64,000 nucleotides of DNA. Origin: Nitrospira sp. (GTDB lineage: Bacteria > Nitrospirota > Nitrospiria > Nitrospirales > Nitrospiraceae). The DNA lies in assembly GCA_035968315.1 (NCBI GenBank), contig JAVYIN010000009.1, positions 124,001-188,000 of the forward strand, read 5' to 3'. The position numbers and the translations under genes are program-made. Positions 1-8,366 of the stretch are shown in pieces (position 1 is the stretch's first letter; the number at the start of each line of letters is the position of its first letter). The notes beneath the pieces were generated by a model that was not told the origin of the DNA, did no database searches, and saw only the letters and a list, made by a program, of their open reading frames with translations.

Positions 1-63
1 CATCCGGCACCACCAGGCTTCCAGCAAAGGCCAATCGGTGTCAGAGGCTGAAGACGTCGTCAT
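1..63 (-). CDS. possible 5' end of an unidentified gene (truncated by window edge)
   Basis: An ATG at 63 opens a reverse-strand frame that stays open to the window edge (21 codons, beginning MTTSSASDTDWPLLEAWW). It would be divergent from gpmA. Only a weak purine stretch precedes the ATG. An alternative on the plus strand is the 3' tail of an upstream gene ending at the TGA at 71-73, in the frame starting at base 2. The piece is too short to assign a function or to choose between the two. Confidence 0.25.
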   Translation of the reverse strand, partial: MTTSSASDTDWPLLEAWWCRM

Positions 64-203
64 GAGCTGTTGATTTCCGCATGGAGGGACTCGCGCGACA
101 TGGTACTGCCGAGGGCAGACGAAAGCAACCGCTTGACTTGGTGAATCATTCCAGTATTCTTGGGCCAGCTTCAGCCTGTGGCATCGAGAAGAAGGAGAGA
201 CTC

Positions 204-809
204 ATGGCTCGCTTGGTCCTGCTGCGTCATGGCGAATCGCAATGGAATCTGGAAAACCGCTTTACCGGGTGGGTCGATGTGCCCCTCTCCCCCCGGGGAA
301 TTGAGGAAGCCACGAAAGCCGGTGAGAAATTACGCGGCTTCACCTTCAACCGGGCCTTCACCTCCGTCCTGACGCGGGCGAATGAAACCCTGCGGCTGGC
401 GCTGGAAGTCATCGGGCAAACCAGCATCCCCATCGAAAAAGACAAGGCGCTGAACGAGCGCATGTATGGGGAACTCCAAGGCCTCAACAAAGCGGAAACG
501 GCCAAGAAGTACGGCGAGGATCAGGTCAAGATCTGGCGGCGCAGTTATGACGTCCGCCCGCCGGGGGGGGAGAGCTTGAAGGATACGGCCGAGCGGGTCC
601 TGCCCTACTATGAAAGCAAGATTAAGCCCTTTCTCCTGAAGGACGAGACTATTCTCATCGCCGCGCACGGCAACAGCTTGCGCGCCCTGGTGATGCAGCT
701 GGAACAACTCTCCCGTGAGCAGGTACTAGAGCTGAATATTCCGACCGGCGCGCCGTTGCTCTATGAGCTCGACACGGCGGGAAAAGTGTTGTCGCACAAG
801 TATCTGTAA
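204..809 (+). CDS. gpmA: 2,3-bisphosphoglycerate-dependent phosphoglycerate mutase
   Basis: Glycolytic/gluconeogenic enzyme of the histidine phosphatase superfamily, interconverting 3- and 2-phosphoglycerate in the cytosol. The phospho-acceptor motif LRHGESQWN sits at residues 6-14, followed by the family-typical NRFTGWVDVPLS. The second catalytic histidine is in AAHGNSLRAL near the C-terminus. At 201 aa it is shorter than the E. coli enzyme (about 250 aa) but has all catalytic segments. The frame is open back to 81, but the ATG at 204 is preceded at good spacing by GGAG (194-197) and matches the family N-terminus, so the upstream part is not counted. Confidence 0.93.
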   Translation: MARLVLLRHGESQWNLENRFTGWVDVPLSPRGIEEATKAGEKLRGFTFNRAFTSVLTRANETLRLALEVIGQTSIPIEKDKALNERMYGELQGLNKAETAKKYGEDQVKIWRRSYDVRPPGGESLKDTAERVLPYYESKIKPFLLKDETILIAAHGNSLRALVMQLEQLSREQVLELNIPTGAPLLYELDTAGKVLSHKYL

Positions 810-848
810 GCGTTGCGGGTTCAGCTGGCGGTCTTTTTCAACAGCCTG

Positions 849-1325
849 TTAGCGCGTGTCGTCGAGCAAGGCCGCATATTGATCGACCGGCACATAGTCG
901 ATAAGCAGCACCAGCAGCTTTTGACGGTCGTCGGAGGACACGGCCCGCTGGTCCTCCACAATGGTCGCGGCCTCCGCGCAGAGCGCCAGCGGACTGAGCC
1001 GGTCCTCCATAAGCCGGCAATAATGGCCCAACCGGTCGTCCAGCTCGGCGCGATACTCCGCCCAGGCTCCCAGTCCGAACGTCCCCGCCGTCCACTTCGC
1101 CGTCACGGAATCAAAGAGCAATTCCCCGATGACACCCCGGTATTTCTTCAAGATGTGGGCATCGACCGCCGCAAGAATCCAGTAGAGATTCAGCGACAGG
1201 ATTTCCCGCGCGAGCTGCCGGGCTTGGGCCTCGGTGGCGTCGATGCCATACTCCTGCATCTGGTCCACGGTAACAGGCGGCGGCATCGCATGGAACAGGG
1301 CGGTGGCCGCTTCTTTCGGTGTCAT
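849..1325 (-). CDS. hypothetical protein, 158 aa
   Basis: Not recognised. A soluble, mostly helical acidic protein with no signal peptide, membrane segment or cysteine-rich motif. The ATG at 1325 is preceded by AGGAG at about 7 nt, better than the in-frame TTG at 1331. It contains long helices (for example ILSLNLYWILAAVDAHILKK) and ends 39 bp past the gpmA stop, converging on it. It is divergent from the barrel gene at 1439, with about 113 bp between the starts for two promoters. No function can be given from sequence alone. Confidence 0.7.
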   Translation of the reverse strand: MTPKEAATALFHAMPPPVTVDQMQEYGIDATEAQARQLAREILSLNLYWILAAVDAHILKKYRGVIGELLFDSVTAKWTAGTFGLGAWAEYRAELDDRLGHYCRLMEDRLSPLALCAEAATIVEDQRAVSSDDRQKLLVLLIDYVPVDQYAALLDDTR

Positions 1326-1438
1326 GGGCAATCTCCTCGTGGCCGCGATTCAGCGTCGAGAGTGCGAGGATACTGCACCGGCAATTCGACACTCAAGCGC
1401 CTTGTTCAACTCATCCGGCTGTGCTAGATTCCCGCCCC

Positions 1439-2008
1439 ATGATCAGACTCGTTAAAACCAGTTCCCAACGCTGTGGCCGCTTCCTCACCGGACTCGTGAC
1501 CGGCTTGCTTGTGCTGGCAACCCTGATTGCCCCAGCCCAGGCAGAAGACAATCGCTGGGGATTCGGCTCCGATCTCGGGCTGACCACCGGAACGGTGGAC
1601 GGCACCGTCTTCACGCTGGGCTTCAACCTCGACTACTATGTGGATCGAAACTTTTCGTTCGGACCGATGATGCAGATCAGCCCGACCGGCAATCTGTTTC
1701 AATTCGCCTTTGCCGGCGTCGGGAAATACCACGTGCGCTTAAGCAATGGCATCAACCTCGTGCCCTTTACCGGCATCGGATTGATCCACGCGGACCTTGA
1801 TCGCGGCACCGGAGCCGCCCGCATCGACCGGAACGATACCAGTTGGTATATCCCGATCGGCCTCTCCCTTGAATACCAGGTGATTCACAATATCGCCATC
1901 TCCTCCACGCTGATCGTCAATCTGCACGACATCAATCTCTCGCCCTCGCTCCCGGAGAAAGACCGGAACAGCGTGGCGCTCATGTTTGGGTTCCGCTGGG
2001 GCCCATAG
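1439..2008 (+). CDS. exported outer-membrane beta-barrel protein, 189 aa
   Basis: Starts MIRLVKTSSQRCGRF, then a hydrophobic segment (LVTGLLVLATLIAPAQA) with a plausible signal peptidase site before EDNRWGFG. The mature part has alternating polar/aromatic strands rich in Gly and Phe (LGFNLDYYVDRNFSFGPMM, NGINLVPFTGIGLI) and ends in an aromatic-containing strand (FGFRWGP). This resembles small OmpW/OmpX-like barrel domains. The frame is open upstream to 1319 but the signal peptide places the start at 1439. Substrate or role unknown; the barrel call is from pattern only. Confidence 0.75.
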   Translation: MIRLVKTSSQRCGRFLTGLVTGLLVLATLIAPAQAEDNRWGFGSDLGLTTGTVDGTVFTLGFNLDYYVDRNFSFGPMMQISPTGNLFQFAFAGVGKYHVRLSNGINLVPFTGIGLIHADLDRGTGAARIDRNDTSWYIPIGLSLEYQVIHNIAISSTLIVNLHDINLSPSLPEKDRNSVALMFGFRWGP

Positions 2009-2069
2009 CAGGCCACCGGCACAGCTCACCACTCGCACTCAGGAAAAGAATAGACGAAAGAGCCAGAGG

Positions 2070-3092
2070 CTACGCCGCCTTGGCTGGCTGCCAGCGAAGC
2101 CCGACGTTGAGGAGTTCCTGGAGCAGATCCTTGTAGCGGTAGTGGGCTTTTTCCGCGGAGTCGGCGAAATCTTCGTCATGGGCAATCTGCGGGTTGGGAT
2201 TCGCCTCCAGAACATAGACCTGGCCGGCGGCATCCATGCGCAGGTCAATCCGCGCATAGCCGCTGAGCCCAAGAGCGCGGTAGACACGCTTCGCCAGATG
2301 CTGGATTTCCTGCGCCTTCCCATCAGGAAGATTCTTCGCCTGCTCTGAACGAATCCCGTATTTCTCCTGATATTTCCGGCTCCACTTCACCCGCTGCGTG
2401 GCGATCCGCTTGGCATCCTCCGGCAGCTTGTCCATGATGAGTTCCCATACCGGCAGGACTTGCAAATGCCCGTTGCCCATCACTCCCACATAGAATTCAC
2501 GCCCCGCGATATACTGTTCGATCAAGGCTCCGGTGCCGACGCTCTGGTGAATAAACGCCACCCGTTCTTTGAGCTTGTCATCGTCTTCGACGATCGACGC
2601 TTGCGAAATCCCGAGGGACGCTTCCTCGCTGATCGATTTCACGATCAGCGGAAATTCCAAGCTCTTTGGACGCTTCAGGCTCCGGCCTTGCGGCACGACC
2701 ATGAAATCGGGATAGGGAATCCGATGGAAAGAGAGCACCTTCTTCGTCAAAGCCTTATCCCGCGCCAGCATCAGCCCGCGCGGATTGCAGCCGGTATAGG
2801 GCATGTGCAGCAGCTCCAGATACGACACGACATTCTGGTCATAAATCGCGACCCCGTCGAATTCCTCCAACAGGTTGAAGGCAATGTGCGGATGCCATTC
2901 TTCAATCGCCGTCCGAATGACACCTAAATCGCTTTTCACCCCGAGCGGCCGCACCTCATGGCCCAGCTTCCTCAGGGTCGAGACCACATCGTACTCGGTC
3001 TTCCACTCGGCCTTGGCGAGGTCCTGGCCGTTCAGGTCATCCGGCGGAACCAGATCCTCATGCATCAGAACCAGAATCCTAAGCCGTCTCAT
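2070..3092 (-). CDS. ATP-grasp ligase related to D-alanine-D-alanine ligase
   Basis: A 340-aa ATP-grasp protein. An N-terminal Rossmann-like part (RILVLMHEDLVPP, then NLLEEFDGVAIYD) precedes the Ddl-like segment MPYTGCNPRGLMLARDKALT. The nucleotide-binding core includes FPLIVKSISEEASLGIS. The metal/ADP site is YARIDLRMD followed by VLEANPNPQIA, which corresponds to the EVNTLPG region of Ddl. It is likely to form an amide bond between a carboxylate and an amine, but the substrate need not be D-Ala: the C-terminal glycine loop of true Ddl is replaced. Its ATG overlaps the stop of the upstream metallopeptidase by 4 bp, so the two are translationally coupled. Confidence 0.8.
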   Translation of the reverse strand: MRRLRILVLMHEDLVPPDDLNGQDLAKAEWKTEYDVVSTLRKLGHEVRPLGVKSDLGVIRTAIEEWHPHIAFNLLEEFDGVAIYDQNVVSYLELLHMPYTGCNPRGLMLARDKALTKKVLSFHRIPYPDFMVVPQGRSLKRPKSLEFPLIVKSISEEASLGISQASIVEDDDKLKERVAFIHQSVGTGALIEQYIAGREFYVGVMGNGHLQVLPVWELIMDKLPEDAKRIATQRVKWSRKYQEKYGIRSEQAKNLPDGKAQEIQHLAKRVYRALGLSGYARIDLRMDAAGQVYVLEANPNPQIAHDEDFADSAEKAHYRYKDLLQELLNVGLRWQPAKAA

Positions 3093-4150
3093 AGCGCCAC
3101 CCGATGCCGGCCACTGCGCAGATAGTTCATCGTGTGGACGGTCAGCAGAATGGTGAAATCCAGCTTGGCCTGTTCTTCAGGCAGCGTCAAATGCAGATTC
3201 AACTGACTGCAACGCCGGATCATATCTTCCAGCACCTGATTGATGGTGTATTGATACTCCCCGGTCCAGCTGGCCACCTTGCGCCGGACTTCGCGCCGGA
3301 AGCGGTTTAAGAAGGTCACCGCACTGAGCTTCCCGGCATGGGCCGGCGCGTCTGAAAATAGCCGCTTCAGGTCAGGGTCATAAAACGACGACCGCGCCAC
3401 GCCATAGTGATTGCGCTTGTGCTCATAATGCTCGCGCAGCGTCGTTTTCAAGCTGGGCAGCGGATCGATCTCTTCTCGTGTCACAACCTTAGGTGACACT
3501 CCAGCCAGTTCCTGCATCAACGCATCCACATACCTCAGTTTTTTGAGCACTGGCCAGCCGCGGTACCGGTCTTCCCAAAGGGAGTCGGGTGTCAGCCAGA
3601 CTGCGAACGTTTCCGCAAAATCTTCATCGGGATGGCTTTGTGCATACCAGACATCAAGATGACGGACAAAGCTCCGGCTATAGGGCCTGGGCGTATAATA
3701 TTTGGGATAGGCCTGAGACGATTTGCCGAAAATGGCTTGTCTGGTACGGCGGCGGCGGATGCCGTAGGCGTTCTCGATCGCGTGGCCGGCCTCATGGCGC
3801 AGAATGCGGAGACACCACTCCGGCGTTCCCCCTTCCACTTCAAGCATCTGGGCCAGCTCCAGTTTCGCCAGCCGGGGATGCACCAAATAGAACGGAATGG
3901 CGATGCCGGGAATCCCGTCAGGCGTAAACCATTCGTTCGACAGCCAGTAGTGGGGACGGAACAGCAGTTTGCGATTGTCGAGTTCTCGGTCCAGCTCGGC
4001 AATCGGTCCCTCAAGAAAGCTCCCCTTGATGTCCAGATTGAGCTGGGACATCGGCAAGTCGAGCAACTGGTCGTCAGACCAATCAGCCCACTCAGGATCG
4101 AGCTGGCCGGATGGCTGGTGTTTGATAATGTCAGACAGTAATCGCTGCAT
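3089..4150 (-). CDS. putative zinc-dependent metallopeptidase (HExxH, gluzincin-like)
   Basis: A 353-aa protein with the zinc motif RHEAGHAIENAYG in the middle and a downstream acidic segment, DEDFAETFAVWL, whose glutamate is well placed as the third zinc ligand. There is no signal peptide, so it is probably cytosolic. The C-terminal third is basic and helical (DLKRLFSDAPAHAGKLSAV, FRREVRRKVASW). It forms a two-gene unit with the ATP-grasp gene through a 4-bp overlap. The family is not one I can name with certainty; metallopeptidase is inferred from the motif. A role cutting what the ligase makes, or a substrate they share, is a guess from the coupling. Confidence 0.75.
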   Translation of the reverse strand: MQRLLSDIIKHQPSGQLDPEWADWSDDQLLDLPMSQLNLDIKGSFLEGPIAELDRELDNRKLLFRPHYWLSNEWFTPDGIPGIAIPFYLVHPRLAKLELAQMLEVEGGTPEWCLRILRHEAGHAIENAYGIRRRRTRQAIFGKSSQAYPKYYTPRPYSRSFVRHLDVWYAQSHPDEDFAETFAVWLTPDSLWEDRYRGWPVLKKLRYVDALMQELAGVSPKVVTREEIDPLPSLKTTLREHYEHKRNHYGVARSSFYDPDLKRLFSDAPAHAGKLSAVTFLNRFRREVRRKVASWTGEYQYTINQVLEDMIRRCSQLNLHLTLPEEQAKLDFTILLTVHTMNYLRSGRHRVAL

Positions 4151-4389
4151 CGGATAATCGCTTACTCTCTTGTCGTCATGTTCAACCTATTTCTTAAGAA
4201 ACTATAGCAGCAGCCGGGGAATTTTCAGGCCTCCGATGGCGCAGATGTCTGCCTTGTCATGAAAAGAGGACAAGTTTGTCACAGACAGTTCAAGAATGAA
4301 CCGCGCGAGAGTTCGCTGATCGCTCTCGATCCACAGTCTCGCGAGCAATCCATCGACAGGTATGCGACCGAGCGGGTACAATCGCCGCC

Positions 4390-5262
4390 ATGCAACCAAT
4401 TCCCTTGCAGGCTTCGCCGTCCGCCAAGCTGGACGACGAAACAGAAAAGCTTCAGACTCGGCTCTGCCGCCTGGTCGGGCAAGCCATTGCCGACTACCGC
4501 CTGATCGAGGAGGGCGACAAGGTCATGGTTTGCCTCTCTGGCGGGAAGGACAGTTATGGCCTGCTCGATATCCTGCTTCTGCTCCAGCAGCGCGCCCCGA
4601 TTCACTTCGACCTCGTGGCAGTGAATCTGGACCAGAAACAACCGGGCTTTCCTGCGCATGTGCTGCCCGACTATCTGACCAGCCGCGGCATCCCGTTTCA
4701 TATTGAGACCCGCGATACCTATTCGATCGTGAAACGCCTGATTCCCGAAGGCCAGACCACCTGTTCACTCTGCTCACGGCTCCGACGCGGCCATCTCTAC
4801 CGCATCGCCACGGACCTGGGCGCGACCAAAATTGCGCTTGGCCACCACCGCGACGACATTAACGAAACGCTCTTTTTGAATCTGTTCTTCACCGGCAAAC
4901 TGAAAGCCATGCCGCCGAAGCTCCGCTCAAAGGATGGGCGCCATCTCGTGATCCGGCCGTTGGCCTATGTGAAGGAAACGGATCTGGCACGGTATGCCGG
5001 TCTGCGCTCGTTCCCCATCATTCCCTGCGACCTCTGCGGCTCACAGGAAGACCTCAAGCGAAAAGAGGTAAAGACCTGGCTCCGACAGTGGGAGACACGG
5101 GCACCCGGCAGCTCGGACAGCGTGGCCGCCGCCATTGCCAATGTGGCGCCCTCTCTGTTGATGGATCAGCGCCTCTTTGATTTTCAGCACCTGCAGGCCT
5201 CTCCTGAACATGCCGGAGAGGGAGATGCCTGGCTGGACGCCGATCACCCCGCGCCACAATAG
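4390..5262 (+). CDS. ttcA: tRNA 2-thiocytidine(32) synthetase TtcA
   Basis: A 290-aa PP-loop ATPase that thiolates C32 of certain tRNAs, using ATP to adenylate the base and an Fe-S cluster to pass on sulfur. The PP-loop is [14 protein letters not shown]. The cluster cysteines are in [14 protein letters not shown] and [13 protein letters not shown]. The adenosine-binding [17 protein letters not shown] is characteristic of TtcA. The start [17 protein letters not shown] gives the usual family length. A plausible sulfur consumer in a genome with the cys operon farther along this window. Confidence 0.92.
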   Translation: MQPIPLQASPSAKLDDETEKLQTRLCRLVGQAIADYRLIEEGDKVMVCLSGGKDSYGLLDILLLLQQRAPIHFDLVAVNLDQKQPGFPAHVLPDYLTSRGIPFHIETRDTYSIVKRLIPEGQTTCSLCSRLRRGHLYRIATDLGATKIALGHHRDDINETLFLNLFFTGKLKAMPPKLRSKDGRHLVIRPLAYVKETDLARYAGLRSFPIIPCDLCGSQEDLKRKEVKTWLRQWETRAPGSSDSVAAAIANVAPSLLMDQRLFDFQHLQASPEHAGEGDAWLDADHPAPQ

Positions 5263-5319
5263 TCTGCGACCTCCCGGTCGAATTCACGAGCCCCAGGTCA
5301 CCGACGCCAGAGATGGCCC

Positions 5320-5754
5320 ATGCGCGATTCGCCCCTCTCAGATGATGCGAACCGAACAACACCCTCCTGGTGGCCGATCGGGATTACGATACTCGCCATC
5401 CTTGTGGTTCCGCTTGCGCTCTACTCACTCGCGCCGTCAGGCCCGCTTCGTGAGGGGGACACGATTTTCTCCGATGGCCAGCAGCACGTCGTTCAGGCGC
5501 TCCGGCCGCCGTCACTCACGGCCGCCCACGAGACCACCTGTCTCCTCGATCCTGGCGCTCCGCTGATTATCGTGCAGCGTCCGAGCGATCGCCAGGATGG
5601 GACCATTCTCGCTCTGGTGCAAGGAAACCCTGCCAGTGCGTGGCCCTTCTGCCTCCCCCAGACCGAAGTCGTTCTGAAACCGCATCAGATTGTTCAAAAA
5701 ACCGAACCGCTTGAAGAGATACGGAAGAGGCTGGCCGGATTGATGGGACGATGA
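5320..5754 (+). CDS. hypothetical membrane-anchored protein, 144 aa
   Basis: Unrecognised. A short polar N-terminus is followed by one hydrophobic helix (WWPIGITILAILVVPLALYS) and a polar domain that should lie outside the membrane. That domain has two cysteines (ETTCLLDPG and WPFCLPQ) which could form a disulfide. The gene lies 57 bp after ttcA on the same strand and ends in a charged helix. No good ribosome binding site is visible, so the start is uncertain. Confidence 0.6.
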   Translation: MRDSPLSDDANRTTPSWWPIGITILAILVVPLALYSLAPSGPLREGDTIFSDGQQHVVQALRPPSLTAAHETTCLLDPGAPLIIVQRPSDRQDGTILALVQGNPASAWPFCLPQTEVVLKPHQIVQKTEPLEEIRKRLAGLMGR

Positions 5755-5771
5755 CGAGAAGGCCGGATCGA

Positions 5772-6317
5772 CTAGGACTTCAATTGTGTCGCAAACTGCT
5801 TTCTGAATTTCGCCACTTTGGGCCCCACCACAAATTGACAGTAGCCCTGAAACGGGTTTCTAGCGAAATACTCTTGATGATACCGCTCCGCCTCATACCA
5901 CGTGGACGCCGGCACAATCTCCGTCACCAGCGGATTGGCAAATAGGCCCGCCTGCGTAACCTGGGCCTTCACCGCTTCCGCCTCCTGTTGCTGTTCAAGA
6001 GAATGAAAGAAGATGGCTGAACGGTATTGCGTCCCCTCATCATTGCCTTGGCGATTCAGCGTCGTGGGGTCATGAATCGCAAAGAAGATCTCCAGCAATT
6101 GGCGGTATGTCACGACCTTGGGATCATAGGTGACACGGACCGCCTCGGCATGCCCCGTCCGTCCATCACAAACGGCGTCGTAGGATGGATGCTCGACCGA
6201 CCCGCCGATATAACCGGATTCGACCGAGAGCACCCCCTTCACCTGATCATACACCGCCTCCAGACACCAGAAGCAGCCGCCGGCAAGGGTTGCGATTTCA
6301 GTGATGGCATTGACCAA
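5772..6317 (-). CDS. msrA: peptide methionine sulfoxide reductase MsrA
   Basis: Repairs methionine-S-sulfoxide in proteins and free Met. The catalytic motif GGCFWCLEAVYDQVKGV is at the N-terminus, followed by YIGGSVEHPSYDAVC and GHAEAVRVTYDP, both family signatures. The C-terminus has YHQEYFARNPFQGYC. I take the TTG at 6317 as start because AAGGAGG lies 9 nt upstream and the product begins with the short tail seen in many MsrA proteins. An ATG at 6383 in frame would add 22 residues without homology. Cytosolic, about 181 aa. Confidence 0.93.
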   Translation of the reverse strand: MVNAITEIATLAGGCFWCLEAVYDQVKGVLSVESGYIGGSVEHPSYDAVCDGRTGHAEAVRVTYDPKVVTYRQLLEIFFAIHDPTTLNRQGNDEGTQYRSAIFFHSLEQQQEAEAVKAQVTQAGLFANPLVTEIVPASTWYEAERYHQEYFARNPFQGYCQFVVGPKVAKFRKQFATQLKS

Positions 6318-6395
6318 GACCTGTTGCCTCCTTGCATTGGTTGACTCTCGATGACCGGTCCCACATCCGTCACGGGCAGGCATGCCCCCGTCGGT

Positions 6396-6557
6396 CTATT
6401 CCTCTTCCTCTTCTTCGATATCTTCAATGCCCTCGTAGCTCATTTCAGGGAATGACGCGGTAGCCTTTTCACAAGCCGTTTCGATCATTTCCTCTGCATC
6501 TTCCGCTGAATCGGCATTGACCAAAAATTTCACCGTAATGGCATAGCGTTGCTCCAC
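6396..6557 (-). CDS. small acidic protein, 53 aa, GTG start
   Basis: A GTG at 6557 preceded by AAAGGAG opens a 53-codon frame: VEQRYAITVKFLVNADSAED, a helix AEEMIETACEKATA, and an acidic tail EDIEEEEE. The alternating strand-helix pattern suggests a small alpha/beta fold. The gene sits between msrA and the PilZ gene on the same strand. No family recognised. Coding is supported by the ribosome binding site, the amphipathic pattern and the position, not by homology. Confidence 0.6.
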   Translation of the reverse strand: MEQRYAITVKFLVNADSAEDAEEMIETACEKATASFPEMSYEGIEDIEEEEEE

Positions 6558-6605
6558 TGCAGACTCCTTTCACACATCGTTGGGATATAGTACCGCGGGA
6601 AGTGT

Positions 6606-6767
6606 TCACTTGATTTGAACGCTGGCTTCCACTTTCGACTGCGCGGGGCTACTTTGAAACACCGAGAGTCGCGCTGTCAATCGGTAGTCCCCCTCAAAGA
6701 TCTGATCGCGTCCATATTCAGTTGACGAATGGCGTCGCGCCAGGCTGTCCTTTGGCGCCTGAATCAT
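6606..6767 (-). CDS. possible small protein, 53 aa
   Basis: An ATG at 6767 opens a 53-codon frame (MIQAPKDSLARRH, ending ARLSVFQSSPAQSKVEASVQIK). The end looks like paired beta strands. Only a weak purine stretch (AGAGG) precedes the start at short spacing. It lies in line with the acidic small gene and msrA. It could also be noncoding spacer or the remnant of a larger gene. Confidence 0.3.
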   Translation of the reverse strand: MIQAPKDSLARRHSSTEYGRDQIFEGDYRLTARLSVFQSSPAQSKVEASVQIK

Positions 6768-6827
6768 GGGCCTCTAGTGTCACGAGCACGGATTTAGGGG
6801 GAGACCGAGAGAGGGGCGGGAGGATGA

Positions 6828-7220
6828 TTATTCTTCTTCGAGTCTTTCGAGCAGCTGCTTGAGCTTCGTTTTCTCCTCCGGACGCATGCGGGTAAAGGCC
6901 AGGCCAAACGTCTTACCTTCGACCCATCGAACCGTCGCCTCATCAATGCGCAGAGGCCAATCGAGATCCGGAATATGGAGCCGGCATTCAAACTTGGCCC
7001 CTTGCATCGCACCGGTCTCACTTTCGATCTTGCAGCCCCCGATCGAAAGATCGAGGGTCCGCCCCTGTCCCTCCTGTTGATCCTTTGAGAACGTGCTTCT
7101 GAATTGGGTCGTAAATCGGGGCTGCACCCTCCGCTCTTCGGACGGAGCGGATACAGGGCTCTCCGCTTGAGCCTCTGCTTTCAAGAACGTTGCGAGTTTC
7201 TTCAGTGCAGGAGCAGCCAT
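6828..7220 (-). CDS. PilZ domain protein, 130 aa
   Basis: A single PilZ domain after an approximately 35-residue charged leader. The c-di-GMP-binding pattern is visible as RRVQPRF (RxxxR-like) followed by LDLSIGGCKIES (the D/NxSxxG motif). The C-terminal strand and helix are WVEGKTFGLAFTRMRPEEK. Probably a cytosolic c-di-GMP receptor; a GGDEF response regulator is encoded later in this window (61439). The ATG at 7220 with GAGGGA just upstream is chosen over a TTG at 7232. Partner unknown. Confidence 0.85.
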   Translation of the reverse strand: MAAPALKKLATFLKAEAQAESPVSAPSEERRVQPRFTTQFRSTFSKDQQEGQGRTLDLSIGGCKIESETGAMQGAKFECRLHIPDLDWPLRIDEATVRWVEGKTFGLAFTRMRPEEKTKLKQLLERLEEE

Positions 7221-7262
7221 ATCTTCCCTCAATCAGATCGGAAATGGTGAAACACGAGGGCG

Positions 7263-7297
7263 TCCGGCTCCCTCTTGCGCCGCTCGGGGGAGCCGGA
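7263..7297. terminator. inverted repeat after pal
   Basis: Arms TCCGGCTCCC and GGGAGCCGGA, 10 bp and perfect, flank a 15-nt loop between the pal stop codon and the PilZ start. It has no clear T-run, so it may act as a weak terminator or a transcript-stabilising hairpin. Confidence 0.45.
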
Positions 7298-7319
7298 TGT
7301 CGCACAAGCGTCTCACTGG

Positions 7320-8006
7320 CTATTGCGTGACGGTCAACAGCATGTGTCCGCGCCGATTCTGCTGATAGCAGGATTCCGCGTGATCGAAACAGAACGGTCG
7401 CTCCTTTCCGAATGACACAATCGCCACCTGCTTCGGACTGACCCCGGTCTCCAACAGATAGGTCTGTGCGGCTTTGGCCCGTTTATCTCCGAGGACTATG
7501 TTGTAATCCGTCGTGCCACGCTCATCGCAATGTCCCTCGATTTTCAGCACGGCCCCGGGATGGTCCTTGAGCCAGCCGGCATCCCGATTGAGCGCATCCA
7601 TCCCCGCATCGGAGACATTCCATTGATCGTAGCCAAAATACACATCTTGCAGGCCGGCTTCGATAGCCGCCTTTTCTTCTTTGGTCAGTTCAGCCCGGCG
7701 CCTCGCATTGAAATCAGACGGAGACAAGGACGCCCTATACCCGCCCTGCGAGAGACGCTCCTCAGAGGGGTTCTGCGAAAATCCGCTCAACTCTCCGTTT
7801 GAATTTCCCTGTCCCACGCCGGGGAAGTTCGGATTGACCCCTTGGCCATTCCAATTATTCGCATCAGTCCGAGCTGACGATCCGGTCGTCGAGTCCGCTG
7901 CCGCATCTCCGTTGGACTGCAACGATTTCAAGCTGCATCCCTGACTGACCATCATGGCCAAACCCATGACGACGACTCCGCTTGCGTACATGATTCTTCT
8001 ACTCAT
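7320..8006 (-). CDS. pal: peptidoglycan-associated lipoprotein, OmpA-like (Pal family)
   Basis: A 228-aa lipoprotein. The signal is MSRRIMYASGVVVMGLAMMVSQGC, with cysteine at the lipidation site. A low-complexity Ser/Asn/Gly linker follows to about residue 120. The OmpA/Pal domain has VYFGYDQWNVSDAGMDAL, IEGHCDERGTTDYNIVLGDKRA and KQVAIVSFGKERPFC, with the diaminopimelate-binding D and R residues. It would tie the outer membrane to peptidoglycan. No tolB lies next to it, but a CpoB/YbgF-like gene is present at 62629. The start follows GGGGAGAG; the longer frame to 8102 has no signal peptide. Confidence 0.85.
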   Translation of the reverse strand: MSRRIMYASGVVVMGLAMMVSQGCSLKSLQSNGDAAADSTTGSSARTDANNWNGQGVNPNFPGVGQGNSNGELSGFSQNPSEERLSQGGYRASLSPSDFNARRRAELTKEEKAAIEAGLQDVYFGYDQWNVSDAGMDALNRDAGWLKDHPGAVLKIEGHCDERGTTDYNIVLGDKRAKAAQTYLLETGVSPKQVAIVSFGKERPFCFDHAESCYQQNRRGHMLLTVTQ

Positions 8007-8366
8007 GGCGCTCTCCCCTATGTATTGACCTTCCGGCCACTTTGCTGTCGCTTCCCTCACCCACACGCGAACGAACGTTCGCGTGAACACAGGTGGCCGC
8101 ATCCATGCAACGCGACAGGCCCCAACATATTGACTGATTTAACTATAGCAGGAGGTACGAAATTGGCTCGAAATCTGATGAAATTTTACACCAGAATAAA
8201 TTAGCGATGTAAAATCAATGCCTTACGATCGCGTATCGGTTGAAATCGCCTGCTAAACAAGCAGGCAGAGCCATGATGAGCAGAAGATTATTCGAGAGGG
8301 AAACCACACAACGGACCTCGACGGTCGTTGGTAAAAAACCTTCGAAATGTGACGGACCGGCCATTC
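8007..8366. other. 360-bp intergenic region upstream of pal
   Basis: No convincing gene. The AT-rich middle (about 8130-8220) probably carries the pal promoter on the reverse strand. An inverted repeat is described separately. A 116-aa reverse frame at 8215-8565 has no ribosome binding site and poor composition, and is taken as chance. Confidence 0.5.
8183..8215. promoter_or_regulatory. inverted repeat ATTTTACA / TGTAAAAT
   Basis: Two perfect 8-bp arms separated by 17 bp, about 180-210 bp upstream of the pal start. The spacing is also close to that of -35 and -10 elements, so the arms may partly be promoter boxes (TTTACA and TAAAAT on the reverse strand). An operator is possible but unproven. 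Confidence 0.35.
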
